This document shows, piece by piece, positions 34,719 to 43,464 of a stretch of DNA of 64,000 nt (its first letter is position 1; each line of letters starts with the position of its first letter). The stretch covers positions 1-64,000 of the forward strand of contig DAIDAG010000054.1 of the NCBI GenBank assembly GCA_027310725.1, written 5' to 3'. Made by a program: the position numbers and the translations under genes. Source of the stretch: Sideroxydans sp. Lineage in GTDB: Bacteria; Pseudomonadota; Gammaproteobacteria; Burkholderiales; Gallionellaceae. The notes under the pieces are model-generated. The model did no database searches. It had not been told where the DNA came from and saw only the letters and a program-made list of their open reading frames with translations.

Positions 34719-35699
34719 GAAGACTTACCCGATTATAGCAAAGACGACGACTCTGCCGACCTGCTTGAGATGCGCATCCCGATGGAAGACGGCGGGCTCC
34801 GCCTCGACCAGGCGCTCGTCAAACTGTTTCCGGAGTACTCGCGCAGCCGCCTGCAAGACTGGATAGAGCAGGGGCTGGTTACGGTCAACGGTACTGCAGG
34901 AAGTGTCAAGCAAAAGGTGTGGGGCGGGGAAACAGTCTGCGTATCGCCGCAGATACATCCGTCCGAGCAACCCTACCAGGCTGAGGATATTCCGCTCGAC
35001 ATCGTCTATGAAGACGATGACATCCTCGTCATCAACAAGCCGGTCGGGTTGGTGGTGCACCCGGGCAGCGGCAACTGGAAAGGCACGCTGCTCAATGCGT
35101 TGTTGCATCACGCTCCGCAGCTTGCCGAGGTGCCGCGCGCGGGTATCGTGCACAGGCTGGACAAGGACACCAGCGGTTTGATGGTGGTGGCCAAGACGCT
35201 CATTGCGCAGACCGCGCTGGTGAGGCAGATGCAGTCCCGTAGCGTGAAGCGCGAGTATCTCGCGCTGGTATGGGGAGAACTGGATTACGGCGGCATTATC
35301 GATCTGCCCATCGGGCGTCATCCGTCGCAGCGCGTGAAGATGGCGGTGATCGAAGGCGGCAAGGAAGCCGTCACCCATTACAGCGTGGAAGCGAATTTCC
35401 CCAGCTGCACTTTATTGCGTTGCAGACTCGAGACCGGACGCACACACCAGATCCGCGTGCACCTGACACATCTCGGCCATCCCCTGATCGGCGACAGCGT
35501 GTACCAGAAAGGCGTGCAGAAATGCGCGCTACCGTTGCGCGAACTGTTGAACAAGTTTCCGCGGCAGGCATTGCACGCGACGAAATTGGCGCTGGAACAC
35601 CCCGTTACCGGCGAAAAGATGGAGTGGGATGCGCCGCTGCCGGAAGACATGGAACAGCTGCTGGACCAGATCGACGAGGCGAGCGATGGCATTGCTTGA
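34689..35699 (+). CDS. rluD: Ribosomal large-subunit pseudouridine synthase RluD
   Basis: RluD, 336 residues, makes pseudouridines 1911, 1915 and 1917 in 23S rRNA helix 69. The S4 domain (RLDQALVKLFPEYSRSRLQ) is followed by the synthase with the catalytic Asp in HRLDKDTSGLMV. The first codons are a perfect 15-bp tandem duplication ([10 protein letters not shown]), so 34704 is also a start; an ATG at 34770, closer to usual RluD N-termini, is a third possibility. The bamD/rluD divergent order is common in betaproteobacteria. Confidence 0.92.
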   Translation: MIKPEMIKPEEDLPDYSKDDDSADLLEMRIPMEDGGLRLDQALVKLFPEYSRSRLQDWIEQGLVTVNGTAGSVKQKVWGGETVCVSPQIHPSEQPYQAEDIPLDIVYEDDDILVINKPVGLVVHPGSGNWKGTLLNALLHHAPQLAEVPRAGIVHRLDKDTSGLMVVAKTLIAQTALVRQMQSRSVKREYLALVWGELDYGGIIDLPIGRHPSQRVKMAVIEGGKEAVTHYSVEANFPSCTLLRCRLETGRTHQIRVHLTHLGHPLIGDSVYQKGVQKCALPLRELLNKFPRQALHATKLALEHPVTGEKMEWDAPLPEDMEQLLDQIDEASDGIA

Positions 35700-36423
35700 G
35701 CATCGCATCGTCCCGGACTGGCCGGCGCCGGCGAACGTGAAAGCCCTGCAAACGACGCGCCACGGCGGCATCAGCACAGCACCCTACGACACGCTCAACC
35801 TGGGTTTACATGTCGGCGACAGTCCGCAAGCGGTTGCGCGCAATCGCCAGTTGCTGGAACCGCTTTTGCCGAGTGAGCCGGTATGGCTGGAGCAGGTGCA
35901 CGGCACCGTCGTTGCCGATGCGGATTCCGCGAGTTGCCACGTTCAGGCTGATGCCTGCATCGCGCGCCATCGCGGTGCGGTGTGCGTGGTGATGACTGCG
36001 GATTGCCTTCCGGTGTTGCTGTGCGACGAGGCGGGTACGGTGGTCGGTGCGGTGCATGCGGGCTGGAAAGGATTGGCAGCCGGCGTCATCGAAGCAACTG
36101 TCAAGGCGATGGATGTTGCGCCGCACAAGTTGATGGCATGGTTCGGTCCAGCGATCGGGCAGGAGGCATTCGAGGTGGGTGCTGAGGTGCGCGCCGCTTT
36201 CATTGCGCATCAGGCACGGGCTGCCGAGGCATTCGTGGCACATGGCGGGCAGGGTAAATACCTTGCCGACATCTATCTGCTGGCGCGCCAGCGGCTTGAG
36301 GTATTGGGCATCAGGAAAGTCAGCGGGGGAAATTACTGCACCTACCGCCAGAAGGACAGGTTCTTTTCCTACCGCCGCGACGGGGTGACCGGGCGCATGG
36401 GGACGTTTATCTGGCTGGGCTAG
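35686..36423 (+). CDS. pgeF: PgeF/YfiH-family purine nucleoside phosphorylase (laccase-domain)
   Basis: This 245-residue protein belongs to the YfiH/LACC1 family (polyphenol-oxidase annotated in older databases; members act as purine nucleoside phosphorylases or peptidoglycan editing factors). Metal-site motifs are LEQVHGTVV, MTADCLPVLL and GAVHAGWKGLAAGV, with FGPAIGQEAFEVG following. The ATG at 35686 overlaps the rluD stop by 14 bases, consistent with the common rluD-pgeF operon. Confidence 0.9.
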   Translation: MALLEHRIVPDWPAPANVKALQTTRHGGISTAPYDTLNLGLHVGDSPQAVARNRQLLEPLLPSEPVWLEQVHGTVVADADSASCHVQADACIARHRGAVCVVMTADCLPVLLCDEAGTVVGAVHAGWKGLAAGVIEATVKAMDVAPHKLMAWFGPAIGQEAFEVGAEVRAAFIAHQARAAEAFVAHGGQGKYLADIYLLARQRLEVLGIRKVSGGNYCTYRQKDRFFSYRRDGVTGRMGTFIWLG

Positions 36424-36447
36424 CGAGCGCGTACCTCAATCGGCCGA

Positions 36448-36639
36448 ATGGAGGAACCTTCCCGGCCAGGCCGTCTCGCGTCGCAAGACGCGGAGTGGCA
36501 GGTCGCCCTGACCGTCCCCGCCTCCAAGGACTGCGGCATCGCCGCCGTGTCCAACAACAAACACGGCAAGTTGCAGATACGCAAGCTCTATTGCGAGCCG
36601 GAGTTCAAGGGTAGCAACAACGGGTTGGGGATCGCTTGA
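36448..36639 (+). CDS. Small hypothetical open frame
   Basis: This 63-codon frame encodes a mixed-charge protein with two cysteines. I know no family for it, and codon use is typical for the genome. It could be the remnant of a larger gene, and the opposite strand also has an open frame. No ribosome site is convincing. It lies between pgeF and the ketoacyl synthase. Confidence 0.25.
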   Translation: MEEPSRPGRLASQDAEWQVALTVPASKDCGIAAVSNNKHGKLQIRKLYCEPEFKGSNNGLGIA

Positions 36640-36683
36640 AATAGTAGTTTGCAACATTCCAAAATCAATAGGAGGCGTGCAGC

Positions 36684-37805
36684 ATGAATAAGGTCTACAT
36701 CACGGGCAGCGGACTCTGGGTGCCCTCAAATCTCATCAGCAATGACGAGCTCGTGGCTTCCTACAACGAGTATGTTCGGCGCACCAACGAGCGCAATGCT
36801 GCCGCCATCGCCAGCGGCGAGGTTGCCGCATTGCCTGAATCGAGCAGCGAGTTCATCGAAAAGGCCTCCGGCATCAAGCAGCGCTACGTGGTCGAAAAGA
36901 CCGGTGTGCTCGATCCTGACCGCATGTGTCCCGCGATCCCGTCGCGCCCGAACGAACAGATCTCGTTGATGGCGGAAATGGCCGTCGGTGCCGCGCGCGA
37001 GGCGCTGGCCAACGCCGGACGCAAGGCGGAAGAGGTCGATCTGGTCATCGTTGCCTGCTCCAGTTTTCAGCGTCCCTATCCGGCCATTGCCGTCGAGGTG
37101 CAGGGCGCGCTTGGCTGCGGCGGATACGGTTACGACATGAACGTCGCCTGCTCATCCGCCACGTTCGGTATTGAGCAGGCCGCCAACGCCGTGCGCGCCG
37201 GCAGCGCACGCTGTGCGCTGGTGATCAGCCCGGAATTGCCTTCGGGCCACCTCGAATGGCGCGACCGCGATTGCCACTTCATCTTCGGCGACATCGCCAC
37301 CGCCGTCGTCGTCGAAGCCTCTCCCTCGGGCCGGCAGAAGTCTGCATGGGAGATACTCGGCTCCAAGGCCGCGACCGTTTTTTCCAACAACATCCGCAAC
37401 AACAGCGGTTTTCTTGATCGTTGCGATCCGGCCTCGCGCGACAATCGCGACAAGCTTTTCATGCAGGAGGGCCGCAAGGTGTTCAAGGAAGTCTGCCCGA
37501 TGGCCGCCGACCACATCAGTAGCCACTTGACGGCCAACGGTCTTGCGGCAAGTGATGTCAAGCGATTCTGGCTGCACCAGGCCAACCTGACAATGAACCA
37601 CTTGATCGCGAAGCGCATCCTCGGCCGCGACGCCACGCTGGAAGAAGCGCCCGTGATCCTCGACAAGTTTGCCAATACGGCCTCGGCCGGTTCCATCATC
37701 GCATTCCATCAGCACAACACCGATCTCGCGGCAGGCAGCATCGGCGTCATCTGCTCATTCGGGGCCGGGTATTCGATTGGCAGCCACATCCTCAAGCGAG
37801 TTTGA
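36684..37805 (+). CDS. Beta-ketoacyl-ACP synthase III family protein
   Basis: The 373-residue thiolase-fold enzyme has the KAS III triad: Cys in NVACSSATFGIE, His in LHQANLTMNH and Asn in NTASAGS. It is longer than housekeeping FabH (about 320), with an extra 30-40-residue segment after NDELVASYN. No plsX or fabD neighbours it, so it is likely a specialised condensing enzyme (branched, long-chain or secondary product). AGGAGGCGTGC precedes the ATG. The MFS gene follows by 31 bases. Confidence 0.88.
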   Translation: MNKVYITGSGLWVPSNLISNDELVASYNEYVRRTNERNAAAIASGEVAALPESSSEFIEKASGIKQRYVVEKTGVLDPDRMCPAIPSRPNEQISLMAEMAVGAAREALANAGRKAEEVDLVIVACSSFQRPYPAIAVEVQGALGCGGYGYDMNVACSSATFGIEQAANAVRAGSARCALVISPELPSGHLEWRDRDCHFIFGDIATAVVVEASPSGRQKSAWEILGSKAATVFSNNIRNNSGFLDRCDPASRDNRDKLFMQEGRKVFKEVCPMAADHISSHLTANGLAASDVKRFWLHQANLTMNHLIAKRILGRDATLEEAPVILDKFANTASAGSIIAFHQHNTDLAAGSIGVICSFGAGYSIGSHILKRV

Positions 37806-37836
37806 CGGTATCAATCGCTAACCATCCTGACCTTTC

Positions 37837-39408
37837 ATGCAAGAAATCACCGTCACCCAACGCAAAGTTGTCATCGCCGCCTGTTTCGGTACATTCCTCG
37901 AGTGGTACGACTTTCTTACCTTTGCCTCGCTGGCGACCTATTTCAGCGTGCTGTTCTTCCCGCCGGAGAATCCGACGGCAGCGTTGCTGATGAGCCTCGC
38001 CACGTTTGGCGTCGGCATGGTGGTGCGGCCATTGGGTTCGGCATTGTTCGGTTCGCTGGCGGACAAATTCGGCCGGCGTCCGATCTTTATCGCGACCATC
38101 TCGCTGATGGGCATGACGACCTTTCTGGTTGGAGTGCTGCCGACCTATGCGCAGATTGGCATTCTTGCGCCGCTGCTGTTGCTGATATTGCGCCTGTTGC
38201 AGGGCTTTGCAGTGGGCGGCGAGATCGGCGGGGTGGCGGTGTATCTCACCGAGCATGCACCGCACGGCAGACGCGGTTTCTACACCAGCGTCCTGCAACT
38301 GATGGGGCCGCTCGGCATTCTGGTTTCCACTTTGCAGATTGTGCTGTTGCAGGCCTTTTTGAGCGATGCAGATTTTCATCGCTGGGGCTGGCGCGTGCCA
38401 TTCCTGTTTTCCGCGCTGCTGCTGTTCATTTCCATCAGGACGCGTATGAGTCTGGAAGAGTCGCCGGTGTTTCGCCAGTTGCAGGCTGAGGGCACGGTCT
38501 CCAAGGCGCCCCTGCGGGAATGCCTGAGTGATCGCCGCACCCTGGGACGCATGGCGCTGCTGTTCTTCTGCATCTCTGCAGGCGGTTCGCTGCTGTTCTT
38601 CTCGTCGCAGGTCTATGCCAATGTGTTCCTGAAGAGTGTGGTGCGGCTCGACGCACAACTCGCAAGTACGCTGGTCATGACCAGCACCCTGCTGCTGTTC
38701 CCGCTCACTGTCTTTTGCGGCTGGCTGTCGGACAAGATCGGGCGCAAGCCGGTCTTGCTGGCAGGTTTGATTCTGGGGGCGATTACTATCCTGCCCGTGT
38801 TCAAGGGCTTGCAGCATTACGGCAATCCGGCGCTGGAGCGTTTCAATCGTGAAGTCGCGGTGTCGCTGTACGGAGGCGATTGCGACTACAGTCCGTTCCG
38901 CAAGGCGGCGAATGATTGCGAGCGCAATCAAGAATTCCTTACCAGGAACGGCGTCTCTTATTCCCTTCGGCCACAACGGGCCGGGCAGGACGTCTTTGTG
39001 AGCATAGACGGCGACGGCGGGATATACGGTTTCAATCCCGAAAGGCTGACGGGAGCATTAAAAGCCCGGGGATGGTCGGAAAGTGCGGACGTCGGCCAGG
39101 TAAACCGCTTCATGCTGTTCCTGTTGCTCGTCGTGCCGGTGATCGCCGTTGCACTGATCACCGGCCCGCAGACCGCCGTCCTCGCAGAGCTGTTCACTGC
39201 GAGAACACGTTACACGGCAGCAGCATTGCCGCATAACCTGAGTGCGGGCTGGATCGGCGGCCTGTCGCCTTTCATGGTCACATTGTTTTCGGTCCAGGCG
39301 GGCGATGCGCTGGCCGGCCTGTGGTATCCGGTGGGCATGCTGATCTTTGCTTCCGTGCTCGGACTGCTGTTCATGCCCGAGACGCTCGACGTCCCCCTGG
39401 GCGATTAG
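37837..39408 (+). CDS. MFS transporter of the metabolite:H+ symporter type
   Basis: This 523-residue permease has 12 helices and MHS-type motifs: CFGTFLEWYDFLTFAS, GSLADKFGRRPIFIATI and RLLQGFAVGGEIGG, the signature of ShiA/ProP/KgtP-like symporters. The segment between helices 9 and 10 (about residues 325-425) carries a 90-residue hydrophilic loop with two Cys, a feature of one MHS subgroup. Substrate is not known; organic acids, betaine or aromatic acids are candidates. It is 31 bases after the ketoacyl synthase, likely in the same transcript. Confidence 0.87.
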   Translation: MQEITVTQRKVVIAACFGTFLEWYDFLTFASLATYFSVLFFPPENPTAALLMSLATFGVGMVVRPLGSALFGSLADKFGRRPIFIATISLMGMTTFLVGVLPTYAQIGILAPLLLLILRLLQGFAVGGEIGGVAVYLTEHAPHGRRGFYTSVLQLMGPLGILVSTLQIVLLQAFLSDADFHRWGWRVPFLFSALLLFISIRTRMSLEESPVFRQLQAEGTVSKAPLRECLSDRRTLGRMALLFFCISAGGSLLFFSSQVYANVFLKSVVRLDAQLASTLVMTSTLLLFPLTVFCGWLSDKIGRKPVLLAGLILGAITILPVFKGLQHYGNPALERFNREVAVSLYGGDCDYSPFRKAANDCERNQEFLTRNGVSYSLRPQRAGQDVFVSIDGDGGIYGFNPERLTGALKARGWSESADVGQVNRFMLFLLLVVPVIAVALITGPQTAVLAELFTARTRYTAAALPHNLSAGWIGGLSPFMVTLFSVQAGDALAGLWYPVGMLIFASVLGLLFMPETLDVPLGD

Positions 39409-39527
39409 CGGTCGCGAAAAGGCATAAAATCGCCAACGCGCATTCCGGCCTCAAGTTTTCCAGCCGGATGTCGTCATAGACGTGCGCACTACATTTTCAT
39501 AAATGTAGCCCCAATTTGGAGAAATCA

Positions 39528-41171
39528 ATGATCAACTGGTACAACTCGCTCAGCATACGCTGGAAGCTTCAATTCGGCTTCTTCCTGGTGACGATGGTCA
39601 CCACTGTCTATAACCGGATGCTTGCCTCGCACGAACTGGGGCAGATGGTCGATATCGCGCGTGAAGGCGGGGTCAGCCAGCAGGTGATCAGCCAGCTCGT
39701 GGCCAACCATAATGCCTACATTTTCAATTCGTTCTGGGAGTCCGGGCTGGAGTTCATGCTCCAGTTCTTCATCATCGGCTTTGTAGCCAGCCTGTTCGTC
39801 AAACCGATCAAGGCCCTTTGCAATGCGTTGAAGACGGTGGAGAAGGGCGACCTGACCAAGGGCGTGGAGCATCGTTCGCGCGACGAGATCGGGGAGCTGG
39901 AAAAGAGTTTCAACGACATGCTGTCCAAGCTCAACCACATCATGTGCGAGGTGGACGAGAGCGGAAAGGAAATGGAACAGTCTGCATTCCAGATCGCCAA
40001 GATATCGCACGAGATCGCCGAGGTGGGGCGCAAGGAGCAAAGCCGTTCGGATGAGGTGAACGGTGCTACTCGGCAACTGCATCAGATCTCGGAAAGCGTG
40101 CAGGCGCAAGCGACCGAAGCGACAGTGAGAGCGCAAAAGACCGAGTCACAGGCGCGCGAAGGAATCAGTTTCGTGCAGAAGAATATCTCCGAGATGGAAA
40201 ACACGGTGCAGGAAGTGAATCAGGCAGCCACGAAGATCAACGAGCTGGAGAGATCGGCGGCACAGATCCACGACATCATCACCACCATTCAGGACATTGC
40301 CGGACAAACCAATCTGCTCGCGCTCAATGCCGCGATCGAAGCCGCCCGCGCCGGCGAGCAGGGGCGTGGATTCGCCGTCGTGGCCGATGAGGTGCGCAAA
40401 TTGGCCGAGCGCACGACGCAATCGGCCGGTGAGGTTTCGCGCATCATCTCCCAGCTTGGGGGCAAGGTGGAAGAAGTGACAACGTCGATGAGCGTGGTGG
40501 TGGGCAAGGTGCACGAGAACCAGAAACTGGCGGGCGAGACGGCTGCGGTGATCGAGCGTATCTCGGTGGATGTCGCGGAAACGGCCAGCGCGAACAACGG
40601 TATATCCGAGGCGAGTGTTGCGCAGATACGCAACGTGGATATCCTCCAGAAGACACTGAAGGAGTTGTTCGCGACGCTGCACGAGAGCTCGGTAAAGGTG
40701 GAGACGACGGCGGGTATCGGCGACGGGCTGCATACGGTCACCGGGAAGCTGAACAATCTGATGGCTGAATTCACCTTTAACCACACTTCTGCCATCCAGG
40801 CGATTCAGCACGAGAAGCGAACTTTTCCGCGCGCCGCCAACCGTTTGCTGGTCCATGTGGCTCAGGGCGGGACCTCAGTCGAATGCCCCAGCCTCGATTT
40901 CAGCATGACCGGTATTCGCCTGCTGATGAGCAAAGAACTGGACCGGAGCAAGCTGATCGAAATGGAGATATATCTGCCGCAGGAAGATATCAGTCATTAC
41001 GAGGGACAGAAGCCGGTCAAACTGCCTGGCAGGATCACCTGGCAACGCAAGGAGCAGGGAAAGTTCATTTGCGGTGTTGCCTTTGAGAAAATGTCCGATG
41101 AAGCGGCCAAACGTTTGCGTGAAAGTATCAGGTACTACAACAAGGAACCCGAATTCGGTGCCATCCGGTGA
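39528..41171 (+). CDS. Methyl-accepting chemotaxis protein fused to PilZ
   Basis: This 547-residue protein has two N-terminal helices (about 13-30 and 70-90) with a short periplasmic segment, HAMP (about 91-145), a signalling coiled coil with the MCP tip ([19 protein letters not shown]) and a C-terminal PilZ domain. PilZ carries a RxxxR-type basic segment (FPRAANR) and D-x-S-x-x-G (DFSMTGI), so it likely binds c-di-GMP. The ATG at 39528 has TTGGAGAA before it. It could link c-di-GMP to chemotaxis; no che genes are adjacent. Confidence 0.9.
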   Translation: MINWYNSLSIRWKLQFGFFLVTMVTTVYNRMLASHELGQMVDIAREGGVSQQVISQLVANHNAYIFNSFWESGLEFMLQFFIIGFVASLFVKPIKALCNALKTVEKGDLTKGVEHRSRDEIGELEKSFNDMLSKLNHIMCEVDESGKEMEQSAFQIAKISHEIAEVGRKEQSRSDEVNGATRQLHQISESVQAQATEATVRAQKTESQAREGISFVQKNISEMENTVQEVNQAATKINELERSAAQIHDIITTIQDIAGQTNLLALNAAIEAARAGEQGRGFAVVADEVRKLAERTTQSAGEVSRIISQLGGKVEEVTTSMSVVVGKVHENQKLAGETAAVIERISVDVAETASANNGISEASVAQIRNVDILQKTLKELFATLHESSVKVETTAGIGDGLHTVTGKLNNLMAEFTFNHTSAIQAIQHEKRTFPRAANRLLVHVAQGGTSVECPSLDFSMTGIRLLMSKELDRSKLIEMEIYLPQEDISHYEGQKPVKLPGRITWQRKEQGKFICGVAFEKMSDEAAKRLRESIRYYNKEPEFGAIR

Positions 41172-41213
41172 TACTGGGTATAATCCGCGCCCTTCACTAA
41201 TTTGGGTTATAGC

Positions 41214-41987
41214 ATGAGCATCCTGGCCTGGATCATCATCACCAGCCTATTGGGCGGCATCCTGAGCGTGATAGCGGCTGCGCTGTTTGCGCTCAATGCG
41301 CGGGGTGAGTACCTCGGCGGACTGGTGAGCTATGCCATCGGTGCGCTGCTGGGTGCCGTATTCCTCGACATCCTGCCCGAGGCTTTTCAGCAAGCGTCCA
41401 ATCTGCCGGCAGTGAGTGGCATGGTGCTGGTCGGCATATTGCTGTTTTTCACGCTGGAGAAAGTGTTGATCTGGCGCCACTGCCATCATGAACACTGCGA
41501 AGCGCATGAGCCTCACGAACAGGCAGGGCACGATCATGGGCGTAGCGGGACGATGGTCATCGTCGGCGATACCTTCCACAACTTCATCGATGGCATCATC
41601 ATCGCGGCGGCCTTCCTGGTCGATGTGCACCTGGGGATTGTGACTTCGCTGGCCATCATTGCCCACGAGATCCCGCAGGAGGTAGGCGATTTTGCCGTCC
41701 TGCTGCATTCCGGCTACAGCAAACTACGCGCCTTTCAACTCAATCTCATTTCCAGTTTTGCCACGCTGGTCGGCGGTGTGCTGGGATATGTCGCGCTGAA
41801 GGACATGCAATCGCTGGTGCCGTATTTGCTGGCCTTGGCGGCGTCCAGTCTGATCTACATCGCGGTGGCCGACCTGATACCCGGTTTGCACAAACGAACG
41901 CGCATGCGCGACACTGTGCAGCAGGTAGTGCTGATCCTGTTGGGCGTGGGGACAGTCGCGCTGTTCGGCTCTATCGCACCCGCTTGA
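41214..41987 (+). CDS. ZIP-family divalent metal transporter
   Basis: A 257-residue permease of about eight helices with the ZIP motifs TFHNFIDGIIIAAAF (metal site) and IIAHEIPQEVGDFAVLL. The cytoplasmic loop is His-rich (HCHHEHCEAHEPHEQAGHDH), as in zinc transporters. ZIP proteins import Zn2+ or related ions. An ATG at 41214 is preferred to a TTG twelve bases upstream. It stands alone after the chemoreceptor gene. Confidence 0.9.
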   Translation: MSILAWIIITSLLGGILSVIAAALFALNARGEYLGGLVSYAIGALLGAVFLDILPEAFQQASNLPAVSGMVLVGILLFFTLEKVLIWRHCHHEHCEAHEPHEQAGHDHGRSGTMVIVGDTFHNFIDGIIIAAAFLVDVHLGIVTSLAIIAHEIPQEVGDFAVLLHSGYSKLRAFQLNLISSFATLVGGVLGYVALKDMQSLVPYLLALAASSLIYIAVADLIPGLHKRTRMRDTVQQVVLILLGVGTVALFGSIAPA

Positions 41988-42029
41988 GCATGATGCGATG
42001 AATGGCAGCGGCAAGTACGCCGCAGGGGC

Positions 42030-42062
42030 GCCGGTCAAATGGTTCCTGCGCATTTGACCGGC
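42030..42062. terminator. Long hairpin between zip and hsp20
   Basis: GCCGGTCAAATG and CATTTGACCGGC form a perfect 12-bp stem with a nine-base loop between convergent genes. No T-run follows, so it may be a weak terminator or transcript-stabilising element for both. Confidence 0.55.
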
Positions 42063-42074
42063 ACTGCTTTGCGG

Positions 42075-42524
42075 TCATGACACGGAGACATTGATCGACT
42101 TTGGCTTGGCTTTCTCCGATTTTGGAAGAGTCACGTTGAGCATGCCGTCCTTGAATTCGGCTTTTACCCCGGACTCATCCGCATCATCGGGCACCCGGAA
42201 GCTGCGCATGAAATTGCCGTAGGAACACTCGACACGGTGGAATTTCTTGTTCTTCTCCTCTTTCTCCTGCTTGCGTTCGCCCTGGATGGTGAGCATGCCG
42301 TCCTGGATGGTGACTTTCACATCTTCTTTGTTTACCCCGGGAATTTCACCTTTGATGAGATAGGCGGCATCTGTTTCGCTGATGTCGACGGAAGGCATCC
42401 AGTCTGCAACGGCCAGCATCTCATTATCCGATGCCGGGCGGCTGGGCATACGCCCGAAGATACGATTCAAACGACTTGATACGTCATCCAATTCCCTGAA
42501 GGGGTCCCATTTGATCAAGTTCAT
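42075..42524 (-). CDS. Hsp20/alpha-crystallin-family small heat shock protein
   Basis: A 149-residue chaperone that holds unfolding proteins. The alpha-crystallin domain is seen from VDISETDAAYLIKGEIPGV through LTIQGERKQEKEE to the C-terminal VTLPKSEKAKPKSI with the usual I-x-V tail (INVSVS). The N-terminus starts MNLIKWDPFRELDD, the standard form of bacterial Hsp20. GGAGC precedes the ATG. It is single and probably sigma32-dependent, but I could not define the promoter. Confidence 0.93.
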   Translation of the reverse strand: MNLIKWDPFRELDDVSSRLNRIFGRMPSRPASDNEMLAVADWMPSVDISETDAAYLIKGEIPGVNKEDVKVTIQDGMLTIQGERKQEKEEKNKKFHRVECSYGNFMRSFRVPDDADESGVKAEFKDGMLNVTLPKSEKAKPKSINVSVS

Positions 42525-42663
42525 GATAGTGCTCCTTTTTAAGTTGCGTCGAAGACAAATACCGCTGCGATTCTCCCTGAAAGACTGCGGTTACAACCAT
42601 TCAAAACAGGCAGCTGCAATGTGTCAGAAAAATCGATTTATTCGGGATGCATGAGAGTGCGGC

Positions 42664-43086
42664 TCAGGGCTCCAGCCCGGGCATGAGTGGATTGATGATC
42701 AGCCTTATGGAACGTTTGCCATCAAATTCGACACGGACGAAACTCAAAATGCAGGACAAAATATCGCCTCGCCGATTTTGCGCTTCGTAGCGGTGGCCGC
42801 AATGGCACAGATAATTGAGAAACGGGTTCAATCGTTCTTCCTGGATCAAGTCGACGCCGGTGAGCTGTGGCAGCAGGCGCGACACATGCTGCCAAACCAG
42901 ATCGCGACGCTGAAAGCCGAACAGCCTTTCAAAAGACCTGCTGCAATCCTGGATCATTCCGCGTTCGTCAAGTGCAAGTGACGGCGGGTCTTGTGGTTCG
43001 ATCCGGCACTCGTCGCGCTCTTCCCGCGGCTGGCTATAGGAAAAGGGATGGGTATCGCTGGATGAGAAACTTCTCTGCAAGTCCAT
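42664..43086 (-). CDS. PAS-domain protein
   Basis: The 140-residue protein holds one PAS domain (about residues 34-130), starting LALDERGMIQDCSRSFERLFGF as usual, with a WQHVSRLLP loop and no output domain. A hydrophilic N-terminus precedes it. It may be a single-domain sensor that binds a partner kinase such as the divergent FixL-like protein. No cofactor residues stand out. A ribosome site AAGGAG is seen before the ATG. Confidence 0.72.
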   Translation of the reverse strand: MDLQRSFSSSDTHPFSYSQPREERDECRIEPQDPPSLALDERGMIQDCSRSFERLFGFQRRDLVWQHVSRLLPQLTGVDLIQEERLNPFLNYLCHCGHRYEAQNRRGDILSCILSFVRVEFDGKRSIRLIINPLMPGLEP

Positions 43087-43464
43087 TTTTTTCTCCTTGA
43101 GGCTATCTTGGAAAGACGGGGCAATAGGGGATGATTGAACTTACTGCAATACCGGGATGGGGGAAATACGGGCGAATACATATGTATAAATACATATCTA
43201 TTTGAGAATATATGGATTTTCTATATACAGAGCAGGTTGAAAGCGGTATATGTCCGGACAGTCAAAGGCTGCTTGCTTTACGATCAACAATGGGTAAAAC
43301 GATCGATCCATACATTGGACGCCTTGTACACTGGCATCAAGGATGGCGCCGTGTTACTTTTTGCCGGAATCCTGTTTCATGCGGGTGCTACTTAGCTATC
43401 TGTTTCTGTGGTATTTTCGTTTCCATTTTGACAAACATCATTGGACGAACCAAGCGACATCTTG
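43087..43464. promoter_or_regulatory. Divergent AT-rich control region
   Basis: The 378-base gap between the PAS gene and the kinase is AT-rich and has no convincing gene. ATACATATGTAT (43176-43187) is a perfect palindrome, and ATACATAT recurs just after it. These could be binding sites for a regulator such as the adjacent FixJ-like protein, but this is inference. Confidence 0.4.

Noticed and set aside
37792-38976. 394-codon minus-strand frame opposite the MFS gene
   Set aside because: Gln/Arg/His-rich shadow of a clear transporter gene.
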